NCBI GenBank assembly: GCA_022562895.1
Contig: JADFOK010000017.1
Span: 1-54,737 of the forward strand
From: Bacteroidota bacterium
GTDB lineage: Bacteria; Bacteroidota; Bacteroidia; Flavobacteriales; Flavobacteriaceae
Reading direction: 5' to 3'
DNA length: 54,737 nt
Below, piece after piece: positions 16,958 through 24,316 of this stretch; within the stretch, counting starts at the first letter, position 1; each line of letters begins with the position of its first letter. The notes beneath the pieces are model-generated. The model was given only the letters and a program-made list of their open reading frames with translations, searched no databases and was not told the DNA's origin. A program made the translations under genes and the position numbers.

Positions 16958-17651
16958 TCAAATTTCCATACTATTAGCAGAAGATGAACCCTCATTAGGG
17001 CAAATTATAAAAGAAAGCCTCGAAACCCGGAATTTTAAAGTAACCCTTTGTGTTAATGGTGAAGAGGCTCTCAATCAATTTCAGATTATAAAACCTCAGA
17101 TTTTGGTATTGGATGTTATGATGCCTAAAAAGGATGGTTTTACCTTAGCTAAAGAAATTAGATTGCAGGACACTACCGTTCCTATTATTTTTTTGACAGC
17201 GAAATCGCAAACACAAGATGTGGTAGAAGGGTTTTCTATAGGCGGTAATGACTATCTAAAAAAACCGTTTAGTATGGAAGAGCTTATCGTTCGAATTCAT
17301 GCTTTGATCGATAGATCTTCTTTACAATTGAAAACCAAAATACTACCTATTGGAAAGTTCATTTTTAATTTTCCAAAACAAACTTTACTTTTTAATCCCG
17401 ATGGTAATGGGGAAGATTCCAAACTAAAGATGTTAACACATCGGGAAGCACATTTACTTTTTCACCTTTACAACAATAAAAATGAAGTGTTGGATCGTTC
17501 CTTTATTTTAAAAAAACTATGGGGTAACGACGACTTTTTTAATGCCAGAAGTATGGATGTGTTCATTACAAAATTAAGAAAGAAACTTAGCTTAGATGAA
17601 AACATTCAAATTGTGAATGTAAGAGGTTACGGCTATAAACTTATTTGTTAA
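16950..17651 (+). CDS. OmpR/PhoB-type response regulator
   Basis: A 233-residue response regulator: receiver domain with acidic pocket (AEDE, 10-13), phospho-acceptor Asp55 (LVLDVMMP), FLTAKS Thr and conserved Lys in LKKPFS, then a C-terminal winged helix (HREAHLLFHLY to RGYGYKL). Cognate partner of the kinase with which it overlaps. The direct repeats at 15410-15439 are its best candidate binding site; control of both the GLPGLI operon and its own promoter is inferred from position. Confidence 0.93.
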   Translation: MDNQISILLAEDEPSLGQIIKESLETRNFKVTLCVNGEEALNQFQIIKPQILVLDVMMPKKDGFTLAKEIRLQDTTVPIIFLTAKSQTQDVVEGFSIGGNDYLKKPFSMEELIVRIHALIDRSSLQLKTKILPIGKFIFNFPKQTLLFNPDGNGEDSKLKMLTHREAHLLFHLYNNKNEVLDRSFILKKLWGNDDFFNARSMDVFITKLRKKLSLDENIQIVNVRGYGYKLIC

Positions 17652-17690
17652 GCAGATGTATACTGGCAAGTTTTTGTACCTTGTAACGTT

Positions 17691-18461
17691 TTGATAAAAA
17701 ATTTCCTTTTACTTATTATTCCTTGTCTTGTTTGGTCGCAAGAATTATCCTTTATAGAAAAAACGCCTTTAAATGCAGATATTTTTTTAGGCTTAGATAC
17801 ATTTAACAATACTTATTATATAAGGAATCAAGTATTATATAAAGAATCTGAAAGCAACCTATTTAATTTTAATGAGTTTCAATTAGGTAAAATAAATTCG
17901 GTAGATATTATTAATCCATTAAATGTAGTTGTTTTTTATGCCGATTTTAATACCGTGGTTTTTCTTGATAATAATTTAAATGAAATTGAACGTATTGATT
18001 TCAACAGGCTTTCAGAGTTTAAAAATATCAGTACTGCAACTTTAGCAGGAAATAATAACCTGTGGGTTTTTAATATAAACACCCAGCAATTAGAATTGTT
18101 TAATTATCGATCTTTAAGAGAATCGGTTGTGTCACAACCTTTTCCCGGAAAATTGTTGTCTCAGACAAGTAATTTTAATTATTGCTTTGTGCTTACCGAA
18201 AATAAACTGCGTAGTTTTAATATATACGGAAGTTTAATTTTTGAAAAAGACTCTAATGGCTTTGAAAAAATAGTCCAACAAAATGAAAATATCATTGCAA
18301 TAAAAGAAAATAAACTATTTTTTATTTCTGAAAATTCCATTAATCCTAAAAAAATACCTCTTCCCGAAATAAACATAAAAGACTTGCAGCTTACGCAAGA
18401 TTTCCTTTATATTTATGACGGAAATTATATACACACTTTTAATTTAACCAAACCAAATTAA
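17691..18461 (+). CDS. Exported protein of unknown function
   Basis: A 256-residue protein with a short signal peptide (MIKNFLLLIIPCLVWSQ). No domain is recognised. The repeated pattern of short hydrophobic strands (NVVVFYADFNTVVFLDNNLNEI, LWVFNINTQQLELF, NIIAIKENKLFFI), each about 35-45 residues apart, suggests a small beta-propeller-like fold. The start appears to be TTG at 17691; no suitable ATG is near. It ends 8 bases before the deoxynucleoside kinase gene, so both are probably one transcript. Confidence 0.7.
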   Translation: MIKNFLLLIIPCLVWSQELSFIEKTPLNADIFLGLDTFNNTYYIRNQVLYKESESNLFNFNEFQLGKINSVDIINPLNVVVFYADFNTVVFLDNNLNEIERIDFNRLSEFKNISTATLAGNNNLWVFNINTQQLELFNYRSLRESVVSQPFPGKLLSQTSNFNYCFVLTENKLRSFNIYGSLIFEKDSNGFEKIVQQNENIIAIKENKLFFISENSINPKKIPLPEINIKDLQLTQDFLYIYDGNYIHTFNLTKPN

Positions 18462-18469
18462 TACTCCCT

Positions 18470-19087
18470 ATGCACGTTGCGATTGCAGGAAATATTGGCT
18501 CAGGAAAAACGACACTTACCCGATTATTGGCAAAACATTATAAATGGAAAGCCCAATATGAAGATGTGGAAGATAACCCATATCTGGACGATTTTTATAA
18601 CAAAATGGAGCGTTGGTCTTTTAATCTTCAGGTGTATTTTTTAAACAGTCGATTCCGGCAAATTCTCGATATTAGAAAAAACAAAAGGACCATAATACAA
18701 GATCGAACCATTTATGAGGACGCTTTTATCTTCGCACCAAACCTTCATGCAATGGGATTAATGACAAATCGTGATTATGAAAATTATCGTTCCTTATTCG
18801 ATTTAATGGAAAGTGTCACTGAGGCTCCAGACTTACTTATCTATTTACGAAGTTCTATCCCTAATTTGGTGGAACAAATACACAAGAGGGGTAGAGAGTA
18901 CGAAAATTCTATAAGCATTGATTATTTAAGCCGTTTAAACGAACGATATGAAGCTTGGATACATAAATATGATAAAGGAAACATTATCGTTTTTGATGTG
19001 GATAAAATCAACTTTGTGGACAACCCCGAACATCTAGGAGAGGTTATTAACCGTATTGATGCCGAAATTCACGGGTTATTTAAGTAA
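18470..19087 (+). CDS. Deoxynucleoside kinase
   Basis: A 205-residue kinase of the deoxyadenosine/deoxycytidine/deoxyguanosine kinase family, phosphorylating deoxynucleosides in salvage. The P-loop GNIGSGKTT is at residues 7-15, the DRTIYED motif (substrate base and catalytic Asp/Arg) near residue 80, and an Arg-rich lid (HKRGREYE) near residue 145. Length and motifs are complete; exact base preference cannot be read from sequence. Ends just before a strong two-sided terminator. Confidence 0.9.
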   Translation: MHVAIAGNIGSGKTTLTRLLAKHYKWKAQYEDVEDNPYLDDFYNKMERWSFNLQVYFLNSRFRQILDIRKNKRTIIQDRTIYEDAFIFAPNLHAMGLMTNRDYENYRSLFDLMESVTEAPDLLIYLRSSIPNLVEQIHKRGREYENSISIDYLSRLNERYEAWIHKYDKGNIIVFDVDKINFVDNPEHLGEVINRIDAEIHGLFK

Positions 19088-19119
19088 ATCATTATTAAAG
19101 TTATTTCTTTTATTATATA

Positions 19120-19152
19120 AAAAAACCATCCGTCTTACGCGAATGGTTTTTT
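19120..19152. terminator. Bidirectional intrinsic terminator
   Basis: AAAAAACCAT ... ATGGTTTTTT forms a perfect 10-bp stem with an inner CGT/ACG mini-stem; the A-run and T-run serve as U-tracts for either strand. It separates the convergent deoxynucleoside kinase and pyrophosphatase genes. Confidence 0.85.
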
Positions 19153-19174
19153 ATAATATAGGATAAAGTTAATT

Positions 19175-21706
19175 TTAGTTTTCTTTTTTTTCTTCAACTA
19201 CTTTTTCAATCACTTTCTTGCTACCATCCTTTACATCAACATCTTCTAGATCGTTAATTTTTGTTTTTACTTCTTCAAGGGTACCTTCAAAAACTTGTTT
19301 GGTTGTTTCTGATTTACCATTTTTAGTGATTGTAGTTGTTACCGTAGCTTTAGCAGTCCCATCTTCATTTTCCTCAATCTCTATTTTAATTTCTTTTTTA
19401 ATATAAATATCGTTTTTTCCTTCTTCAGAAAAGAACAATTCACGATCACCTTTTATTTCATGTTTATTTCCATCTTCATCAAACCATACTTCCATAGTAT
19501 CCAAATGATCACCTCCAGTAGTAGCTGTATGTCCTCCTAATATAGGTGCTAAAACAAGGCCAATTAGACAAGTAAGTTTAATTAAAATATTCATAGAGGG
19601 TCCTGAAGTATCTTTAAAGGGATCACCAACAGTATCTCCGGTTATTGCGGCCTTATGAGCATCGGATCCTTTAAACGTCATTACACCATTTATCATTACA
19701 CCAGCCTCAAACGATTTTTTAGCATTATCCCATGCACCTCCGGCGTTGTTTTGAAAGATAGCCCATAAAACACCACTTACCGTAACACCAGCCATATAAC
19801 CTCCAAGCATTTCAGCTATATTCATTTTATCCATTCCAAAAATCATTGGTACAAATGTGATTACCAATGGAAAGCCAATAGTTAATATTCCTGGAAGTAT
19901 CATTTCTTTTAATGATGCTTTTGTTGAAATAGCTACACATTTGTCGTATTCTGGTTTACCGGTACCTTCCATAATACCCGGAATTTCTCTAAACTGACGT
20001 CTTACTTCCTCAACCATTTGCATGGCTGCTTTTCCAACTGCATTCATAGCCAATGCTGAAAATACTACAGGTACCATAGCTCCTACAAATAACATAGCTA
20101 AAACGGGTGCTTTATAAATGTTAATTCCATCAATTCCAGTGAAAGTAACATAAGCAGCAAAAAGTGCTAATGCTGTTAATGCCGCTGAAGCGATAGCAAA
20201 TCCTTTTCCCGTTGCAGCGGTTGTATTACCCACTGTATCTAAAATATCCGTACGTTCTCTTACAATTGGTTCTTGCTTGCTCATTTCGGCAATTCCACCG
20301 GCATTATCTGATATGGGCCCAAATGCATCGATGGCCAATTGCATGGCAGTTGTTGCCATCATAGCAGAAGCCGCAATCGCTACACCATAAAATCCTGCAA
20401 AAGCATAAGAGGCCCAAATAGCACCTGCAAATAATAAAACAGATGGGAAAGTAGAAATCATTCCTGTTGCCAATCCTGCAATTATATTTGTTCCGGCACC
20501 TGTACTTGATTGTTGAACAATATTTAAAATTGGTTTCTTGCCCAATCCTGTATAATACTCTGTAAAAAAAGAAATTCCCCCACCAACAACTAATCCAATA
20601 AGTGTTGCATAAAATACACGCATAGAAGATATTTCTTTTAAACCTTCTCCAAAAAAGTTCATTTTCATTGTATCCGGCAGCATCCAATTAACTAAAAAGA
20701 AACACGTTATTGCAACCAAACCTATAGAAACCCAGTTGCCAATATTTAAAGCTTTCATTACTTCAGGTTCTTTTGCATCGTTGCTTTTAATTTTAACAAG
20801 CATCGTTCCAATCAAAGAAATGATAATTCCTGCACCTGCGATCGACATAGGTAAAAGAATAGGGCCAATTCCTCCAAAACCATACTTTTCTATATCTATA
20901 GAACCTCCCATATCTCTAATTATATAGTTCCCCAATACCATCGCTGCTAATACTGTCGCTACATAGGATCCAAATAAATCGGCTCCCATTCCAGCAACAT
21001 CCCCAACATTATCACCAACGTTATCTGCAATTGTAGCAGGGTTACGAGGGTCATCTTCAGGAATACCTGCTTCTAATTTACCTACCAGATCGGCACCGAC
21101 ATCTGCAGCTTTAGTATAAATTCCTCCACCAACACGAGCAAACAAGGCAATGGATTCAGACCCCAATGAGAATCCAGCTAAAGCCTCTAATACTATAGTC
21201 ATATCACTAGTAGAAGTCCATTCACCGCCCATAAAGAAGTTATAGAAAAAGATGAAAAATGCAGTAAGTCCTAATACGGCTAAACCAGCAACTCCCAGTC
21301 CCATAACCGTACCCCCTCCAAATGATATTTTAAGAGCCTTTGGTAAACTTGTACGTGCTGCTTGCGTGGTTCTGACATTGGTTTTTGTGGCTATCTTCAT
21401 ACCCATATTCCCTGCTAATGCAGAGAAAAACGCACCAAAAATAAATGCAATTACAATTAACCAGTGTGTGGTTGGCACTACATATGAAACAGTTGCAAGA
21501 GCAATACTTACAAGTATCACAAAAATAGTCAGCAATTTATACTCTGCACTGAGGAAGGCCAAAGCTCCTTCGTAGATGTGATCTGCAATTTCTTTCATTT
21601 TACCATCTCCGGCATCTTGTTTCAATACCCAAGATTTCTTAATGAACATATAACTTAACCCTATAATCGCCAATGCAATTGGCATATAAATCATCATTGA
21701 ATTCAT
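19175..21706 (-). CDS. hppA: Membrane-bound ion-translocating inorganic pyrophosphatase
   Basis: An 843-residue polytopic membrane protein from the ATG at 21706 ([12 protein letters not shown]); longer upstream starts cross the promoter. It hydrolyses PPi and pumps H+ and/or Na+ across the inner membrane. The hallmark substrate loop is complete: [18 protein letters not shown], then [20 protein letters not shown], with the second Asp-rich loop ([15 protein letters not shown]) and the late loop [21 protein letters not shown]. Ala in [10 protein letters not shown] is the K+-dependent subtype signature. Unusual is a ~100-residue hydrophilic, acidic/Lys-rich C-terminal extension after the last membrane helix (from [12 protein letters not shown]). 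Pumped ion is not decided from sequence. Confidence 0.95.
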   Translation of the reverse strand: MNSMMIYMPIALAIIGLSYMFIKKSWVLKQDAGDGKMKEIADHIYEGALAFLSAEYKLLTIFVILVSIALATVSYVVPTTHWLIVIAFIFGAFFSALAGNMGMKIATKTNVRTTQAARTSLPKALKISFGGGTVMGLGVAGLAVLGLTAFFIFFYNFFMGGEWTSTSDMTIVLEALAGFSLGSESIALFARVGGGIYTKAADVGADLVGKLEAGIPEDDPRNPATIADNVGDNVGDVAGMGADLFGSYVATVLAAMVLGNYIIRDMGGSIDIEKYGFGGIGPILLPMSIAGAGIIISLIGTMLVKIKSNDAKEPEVMKALNIGNWVSIGLVAITCFFLVNWMLPDTMKMNFFGEGLKEISSMRVFYATLIGLVVGGGISFFTEYYTGLGKKPILNIVQQSSTGAGTNIIAGLATGMISTFPSVLLFAGAIWASYAFAGFYGVAIAASAMMATTAMQLAIDAFGPISDNAGGIAEMSKQEPIVRERTDILDTVGNTTAATGKGFAIASAALTALALFAAYVTFTGIDGINIYKAPVLAMLFVGAMVPVVFSALAMNAVGKAAMQMVEEVRRQFREIPGIMEGTGKPEYDKCVAISTKASLKEMILPGILTIGFPLVITFVPMIFGMDKMNIAEMLGGYMAGVTVSGVLWAIFQNNAGGAWDNAKKSFEAGVMINGVMTFKGSDAHKAAITGDTVGDPFKDTSGPSMNILIKLTCLIGLVLAPILGGHTATTGGDHLDTMEVWFDEDGNKHEIKGDRELFFSEEGKNDIYIKKEIKIEIEENEDGTAKATVTTTITKNGKSETTKQVFEGTLEEVKTKINDLEDVDVKDGSKKVIEKVVEEKKEN

Positions 21707-21719
21707 ATTTTCTTTATTA

Positions 21720-21768
21720 ATTATTTTGCTGGGCAAAAGTAGTAAAATTGATTGGGATACGAAATAGA
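21720..21768. repeat. 49-bp direct repeat, copy A (hppA promoter)
   Basis: This 49-base stretch recurs at 24254-24302 with 47 of 49 bases identical. Copy A is the hppA promoter region and contains the intact -7 box. The two copies bracket the lipoprotein array. See the finding on promoter duplication. Confidence 0.9.
21735..21742 (-). promoter_or_regulatory. -7 box (TACTTTTG) of hppA
   Basis: On the minus strand TACTTTTG matches TAnnTTTG exactly, 29 bases before the hppA ATG at 21706. The same octamer is mutated (TACTTTTT) in the duplicate copy at 24269-24276. Confidence 0.65.
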
Positions 21769-21869
21769 AAAATGAAGGGAAAATAAAAAATAGCATGTAA
21801 TACTAACAAAAATATTTATTAGTATTAAATGTGAGATCCTTGTAACCAGAAAATAGTAATAGTATTAAT

Positions 21870-22325
21870 TTATAACCTTAAAAACTTCATAAACTCAACA
21901 TTGGAATAATAAAGTTTTAAAACATCACCGGAAACTTCAAAATCACTTTCTATATGTTGTGTTTGAGGATTATAATTTAGGTGTAGGTTCTCTATAAACA
22001 ACCATCCCCAATCAGATTCACCTATCTCTGTAAGATAGTAGCTTAAAAGAATTAAGACAGTTTCAGAATTATTTAATATAAAAGTCCCAAAAAAACCGAT
22101 CCTGCCAGTATTTCCGGTATAACTAAAATCTTCTTTAAAATGTATAGTTATTGGGCCACTGTTTTCAACATCATCTTCGTTAACAGTGGTGCCGTCTAAT
22201 TCATTGACAAAGGAAACGAGGATCCATTCATCAAGTAATAAATTCTCTATTTGTGACCTTTCATCATCTTTATTGCAGCTCAATAAAATAACGATTGAAA
22301 AAACTATGTATAGAATCTTTTTCAT
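21870..22325 (-). CDS. Lipocalin-like lipoprotein, array member 1
   Basis: A 151-residue lipoprotein: signal peptide MKKILYIVFSIVILLSC with the lipobox Cys at residue 17, then the opening LLLDEWILVSFVNE that marks lipocalin-like (calycin) proteins, and a run of beta strands. Last of four tandem paralogues. Its 3' end (VSGDVLKLYYSNVEFMKFLRL) is nearly identical in DNA to those of members 3 and 4, showing recent duplication or gene conversion. Function unknown; the fold suggests binding of a hydrophobic or small ligand at the cell surface. Confidence 0.8.
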   Translation of the reverse strand: MKKILYIVFSIVILLSCNKDDERSQIENLLLDEWILVSFVNELDGTTVNEDDVENSGPITIHFKEDFSYTGNTGRIGFFGTFILNNSETVLILLSYYLTEIGESDWGWLFIENLHLNYNPQTQHIESDFEVSGDVLKLYYSNVEFMKFLRL

Positions 22326-22356
22326 AATTGTTATTTAGACCAACATGCTTAGTGTT

Positions 22357-22815
22357 TTACGGCCTCTTAAACTTCATAAATTCATTATCAGAATAATAGA
22401 TCTTTAATGTGTTATTAGAAACTTCAAAATTAATTTCTATATGTTGTGTTTGAGGATTATAATTTAAACGCAAACTATCTATATACATAAGCCCCCATTC
22501 TGTTTCACCTGCCTCTGAAATAAAGCTGCTTAAAAAGATTAAGACAGTTTTTTCAGAACTGTTCAAGGTATAATCTCCAAAAAATTCATTCCTGCCAGTA
22601 TTTCCGGTATAACTAAAATCTTCTTTAAAATGTATAGTTATTGGGCCACTGTTTTCAACATCATTTTCGTTAACAGTGGTGCCGTCTAATTCATTGACAA
22701 ATGAAACTAGTTTCCATTCGCCTATCAATAAATTTTCTATTGCTGTTCTGTCGTCATCTTTATTGCACCCCAATAAAATAACGATTGAAAAAACTATAAA
22801 TAAAATATTTCTCAT
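22357..22815 (-). CDS. Lipocalin-like lipoprotein, array member 2
   Basis: About 152 residues from the ATG at 22815 (MRNILFIVFS); a longer frame to 22866 would destroy the signal peptide. Lipobox LLGC, then IENLLIGEWKLVSFVNELDGT, the lipocalin-like signature. Shares with member 1 the segment DVENSGPITIHFKEDFSYTGNTGR almost base for base, but its 3' end (SNNTLKIYYSDNEFMKFKRP) has diverged from the other three. This mosaic pattern points to unequal crossing-over or gene conversion within the array. Confidence 0.8.
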   Translation of the reverse strand: MRNILFIVFSIVILLGCNKDDDRTAIENLLIGEWKLVSFVNELDGTTVNENDVENSGPITIHFKEDFSYTGNTGRNEFFGDYTLNSSEKTVLIFLSSFISEAGETEWGLMYIDSLRLNYNPQTQHIEINFEVSNNTLKIYYSDNEFMKFKRP

Positions 22816-23420
22816 AAATATCATGGCTTTATTACCTTTATATTTTGCTTGCTTTTTACCACCCAATGTACTTATCTATTTTTTATAACCTTAAAAACCT
22901 CATAAACTCAACATTGGAATAATAAAGTTTTAAAACATCACCGGAAACTTCAAAATCACTTTCTATATGCTGTGTTTGAGAATTATAATTTAATTGTAAC
23001 TTCTCTAAAAACAACCATCCCCAATCAGATTCACCTACCTCTGTATTAGAACCAAATGTTAAAAATATCAAAACTGTTTCTGAATTATTCAATGTGTATG
23101 TGCCAAATAAGTCATTTGTGGTTGTATTCCCATCAATACTATAATCTTCCTTAAAGTTAATAATAATTGAACGACTAAAGTTAATAATAAAGTCAAAATC
23201 CTCTTCATTAATTGATGTGCCGTCCAATTCATTTACAAATGAAACTAGTTTCCATTCACCTATCAATAAATTTTCTATTGCTGTTCTTTCTTCGTTTTTA
23301 TTGCACCCCAACAAAATAACAATTGAAAAAACTATACATAAAATATTTCTCATAAATATCATGGCTTTATTACCTTTATATTTTGCTTGCTTTTTACCAC
23401 CCAATGTATTTATCTATTTT
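22816..23420. repeat. Tandem duplication unit (~538 bp) within the lipoprotein array
   Basis: Spacers 22816-22882 and 23354-23420 and the flanking gene ends are nearly identical (one visible mismatch in the spacers). The period between equivalent start codons, 23353 and 22815, is 538 bases. The unit includes the spacer and the 3' end of the preceding gene. Confidence 0.85.
22883..23353 (-). CDS. Lipocalin-like lipoprotein, array member 3
   Basis: About 156 residues from the ATG at 23353 (MRNILCIVFS), lipobox LLGC, then IENLLIGEWKLVSFVNELDGTS. The region in front of it (23354-23420) is almost identical to that in front of member 2 (22816-22882), so the repeat unit of ~538 bases includes gene plus spacer. 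C-terminal strand motif is the same as in members 1 and 4. Middle part (FIINFSRSIIINFKEDYSIDGN) differs, which may alter the loop region and ligand. Confidence 0.8.
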   Translation of the reverse strand: MRNILCIVFSIVILLGCNKNEERTAIENLLIGEWKLVSFVNELDGTSINEEDFDFIINFSRSIIINFKEDYSIDGNTTTNDLFGTYTLNNSETVLIFLTFGSNTEVGESDWGWLFLEKLQLNYNSQTQHIESDFEVSGDVLKLYYSNVEFMRFLRL

Positions 23421-23900
23421 TTATAACCTTAAAAACCTCATAAACTCAACATTGGAATAATAAAGTTTTAAAACATCACCGGAAACTTCAAAATTACTTT
23501 CTATTTGTTGAGTTAGAGGATTATAATTTAAAAGCAAGTTATCAAAAAACAACTTACCAAATTCGGTTTCACCAACTTCTGTTTGGCCTCCTGGTCCCTT
23601 AAATATTATAACGGTTTCCGAATTATTAAACGTGTAATTACCGCTAAATGAATTTCTACTTGTAACACCATCATATCTGAAATTTTCTTTAAAGTTTATT
23701 ATAATAGAAACCTGTGTATTATCAATTGGATCAAAATATTCCGGATTATCTGCATTTATTGATGTTCCATTTTGTTCATTTACAAACGAAACCAGTTTCC
23801 ATTCACCTATCAATAAATTTTCTATTTGCGATTTTTCTTCGTCTTTATTACACCCCAACAAAATAACAATTGAAAAAACTATAAATAATACACTTTTCAT
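23421..23900 (-). CDS. Lipocalin-like lipoprotein, array member 4
   Basis: A 159-residue lipoprotein: MKSVLFIVFSIVILLGC signal peptide and lipobox, then IENLLIGEWKLVSFVNEQNGTS. First gene of the array in transcription order and the most diverged in its middle (PEYFDPIDNTQVSIIINFKENFRYDG). Its upstream gap leads directly to the broken Gly-rich gene at 23912-24223 and, behind that, the duplicated hppA promoter copy. Confidence 0.8.
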   Translation of the reverse strand: MKSVLFIVFSIVILLGCNKDEEKSQIENLLIGEWKLVSFVNEQNGTSINADNPEYFDPIDNTQVSIIINFKENFRYDGVTSRNSFSGNYTFNNSETVIIFKGPGGQTEVGETEFGKLFFDNLLLNYNPLTQQIESNFEVSGDVLKLYYSNVEFMRFLRL

Positions 23901-23911
23901 GACTTTATATT

Positions 23912-24223
23912 TTAATGATCAATAATTAATTGTGATGTTACTATCTCATTACCATCGTAAATATGTAAAAAATAATTACCCTCTGGTATGTTTAATGTGC
24001 CAACTGTTTTTTCCACAATACCAGATTCACCTTAATATATAATATTTGAAAATATATCATAAATATAATATATTCCTTCCGGATGGTTGCTAAAATCTAA
24101 TGTAAAACTTTCATTTGCTGAGTTAGGAATTGGATCTGGTGCTACTGGAGCACCTCCTCCGCCACTTCCGTGTACAACACTTAAAAGTGCAACCCCACCA
24201 ACTCCACATTTATTAACTCCCAT
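23912..24223 (-). pseudogene. Small Gly-rich protein with C-terminal sorting-tail-like strand, interrupted by an in-frame stop
   Basis: The frame starts at ATG 24223 and runs 63 residues (Cys/Gly-rich start with GSGGGGAPVAPDPIP, then NESFTLDFSNHPEGIYYIYD) to a TAA at 24032-24034. The same frame continues after the stop for 40 more residues (GIVEKTVGTLNIPEGNYFLHIYDGNEIVTSQLIIDH) to 23912. The continuation resembles T9SS type-A tails or similar beta-strand repeats (PEGxYYxxIYD occurs on both sides of the stop). So either it is a nonsense-mutated gene or a very short product is made. The family is not recognised. Confidence 0.6.
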
Positions 24224-24253
24224 TAATTGTACATAACCACTATTTTTTTTATA

Positions 24254-24302
24254 AATTATTTTGCTGGGAAAAAGTAGTAAAATTGATTGGGATTCGAAAT
24301 AG
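24254..24302. repeat. 49-bp direct repeat, copy B (mutated hppA promoter copy)
   Basis: Identical to 21720-21768 except two bases. One change turns the -7 box TACTTTTG into TACTTTTT, removing the conserved G. It lies 31 bases upstream of the Gly-rich pseudogene start and only 14 bases from the end of the DUF5686 gene, which suggests this is the ancestral place of the promoter next to DUF5686. Confidence 0.9.
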
Positions 24303-24316
24303 TAATTTTCGTTAAA

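Noticed and set aside
22816..22866. N-terminal extensions MGGKKQAKYKG... on two lipoproteins
   Set aside because: They are read from the duplicated spacer and would place the lipobox Cys far from the start, destroying the signal peptide.
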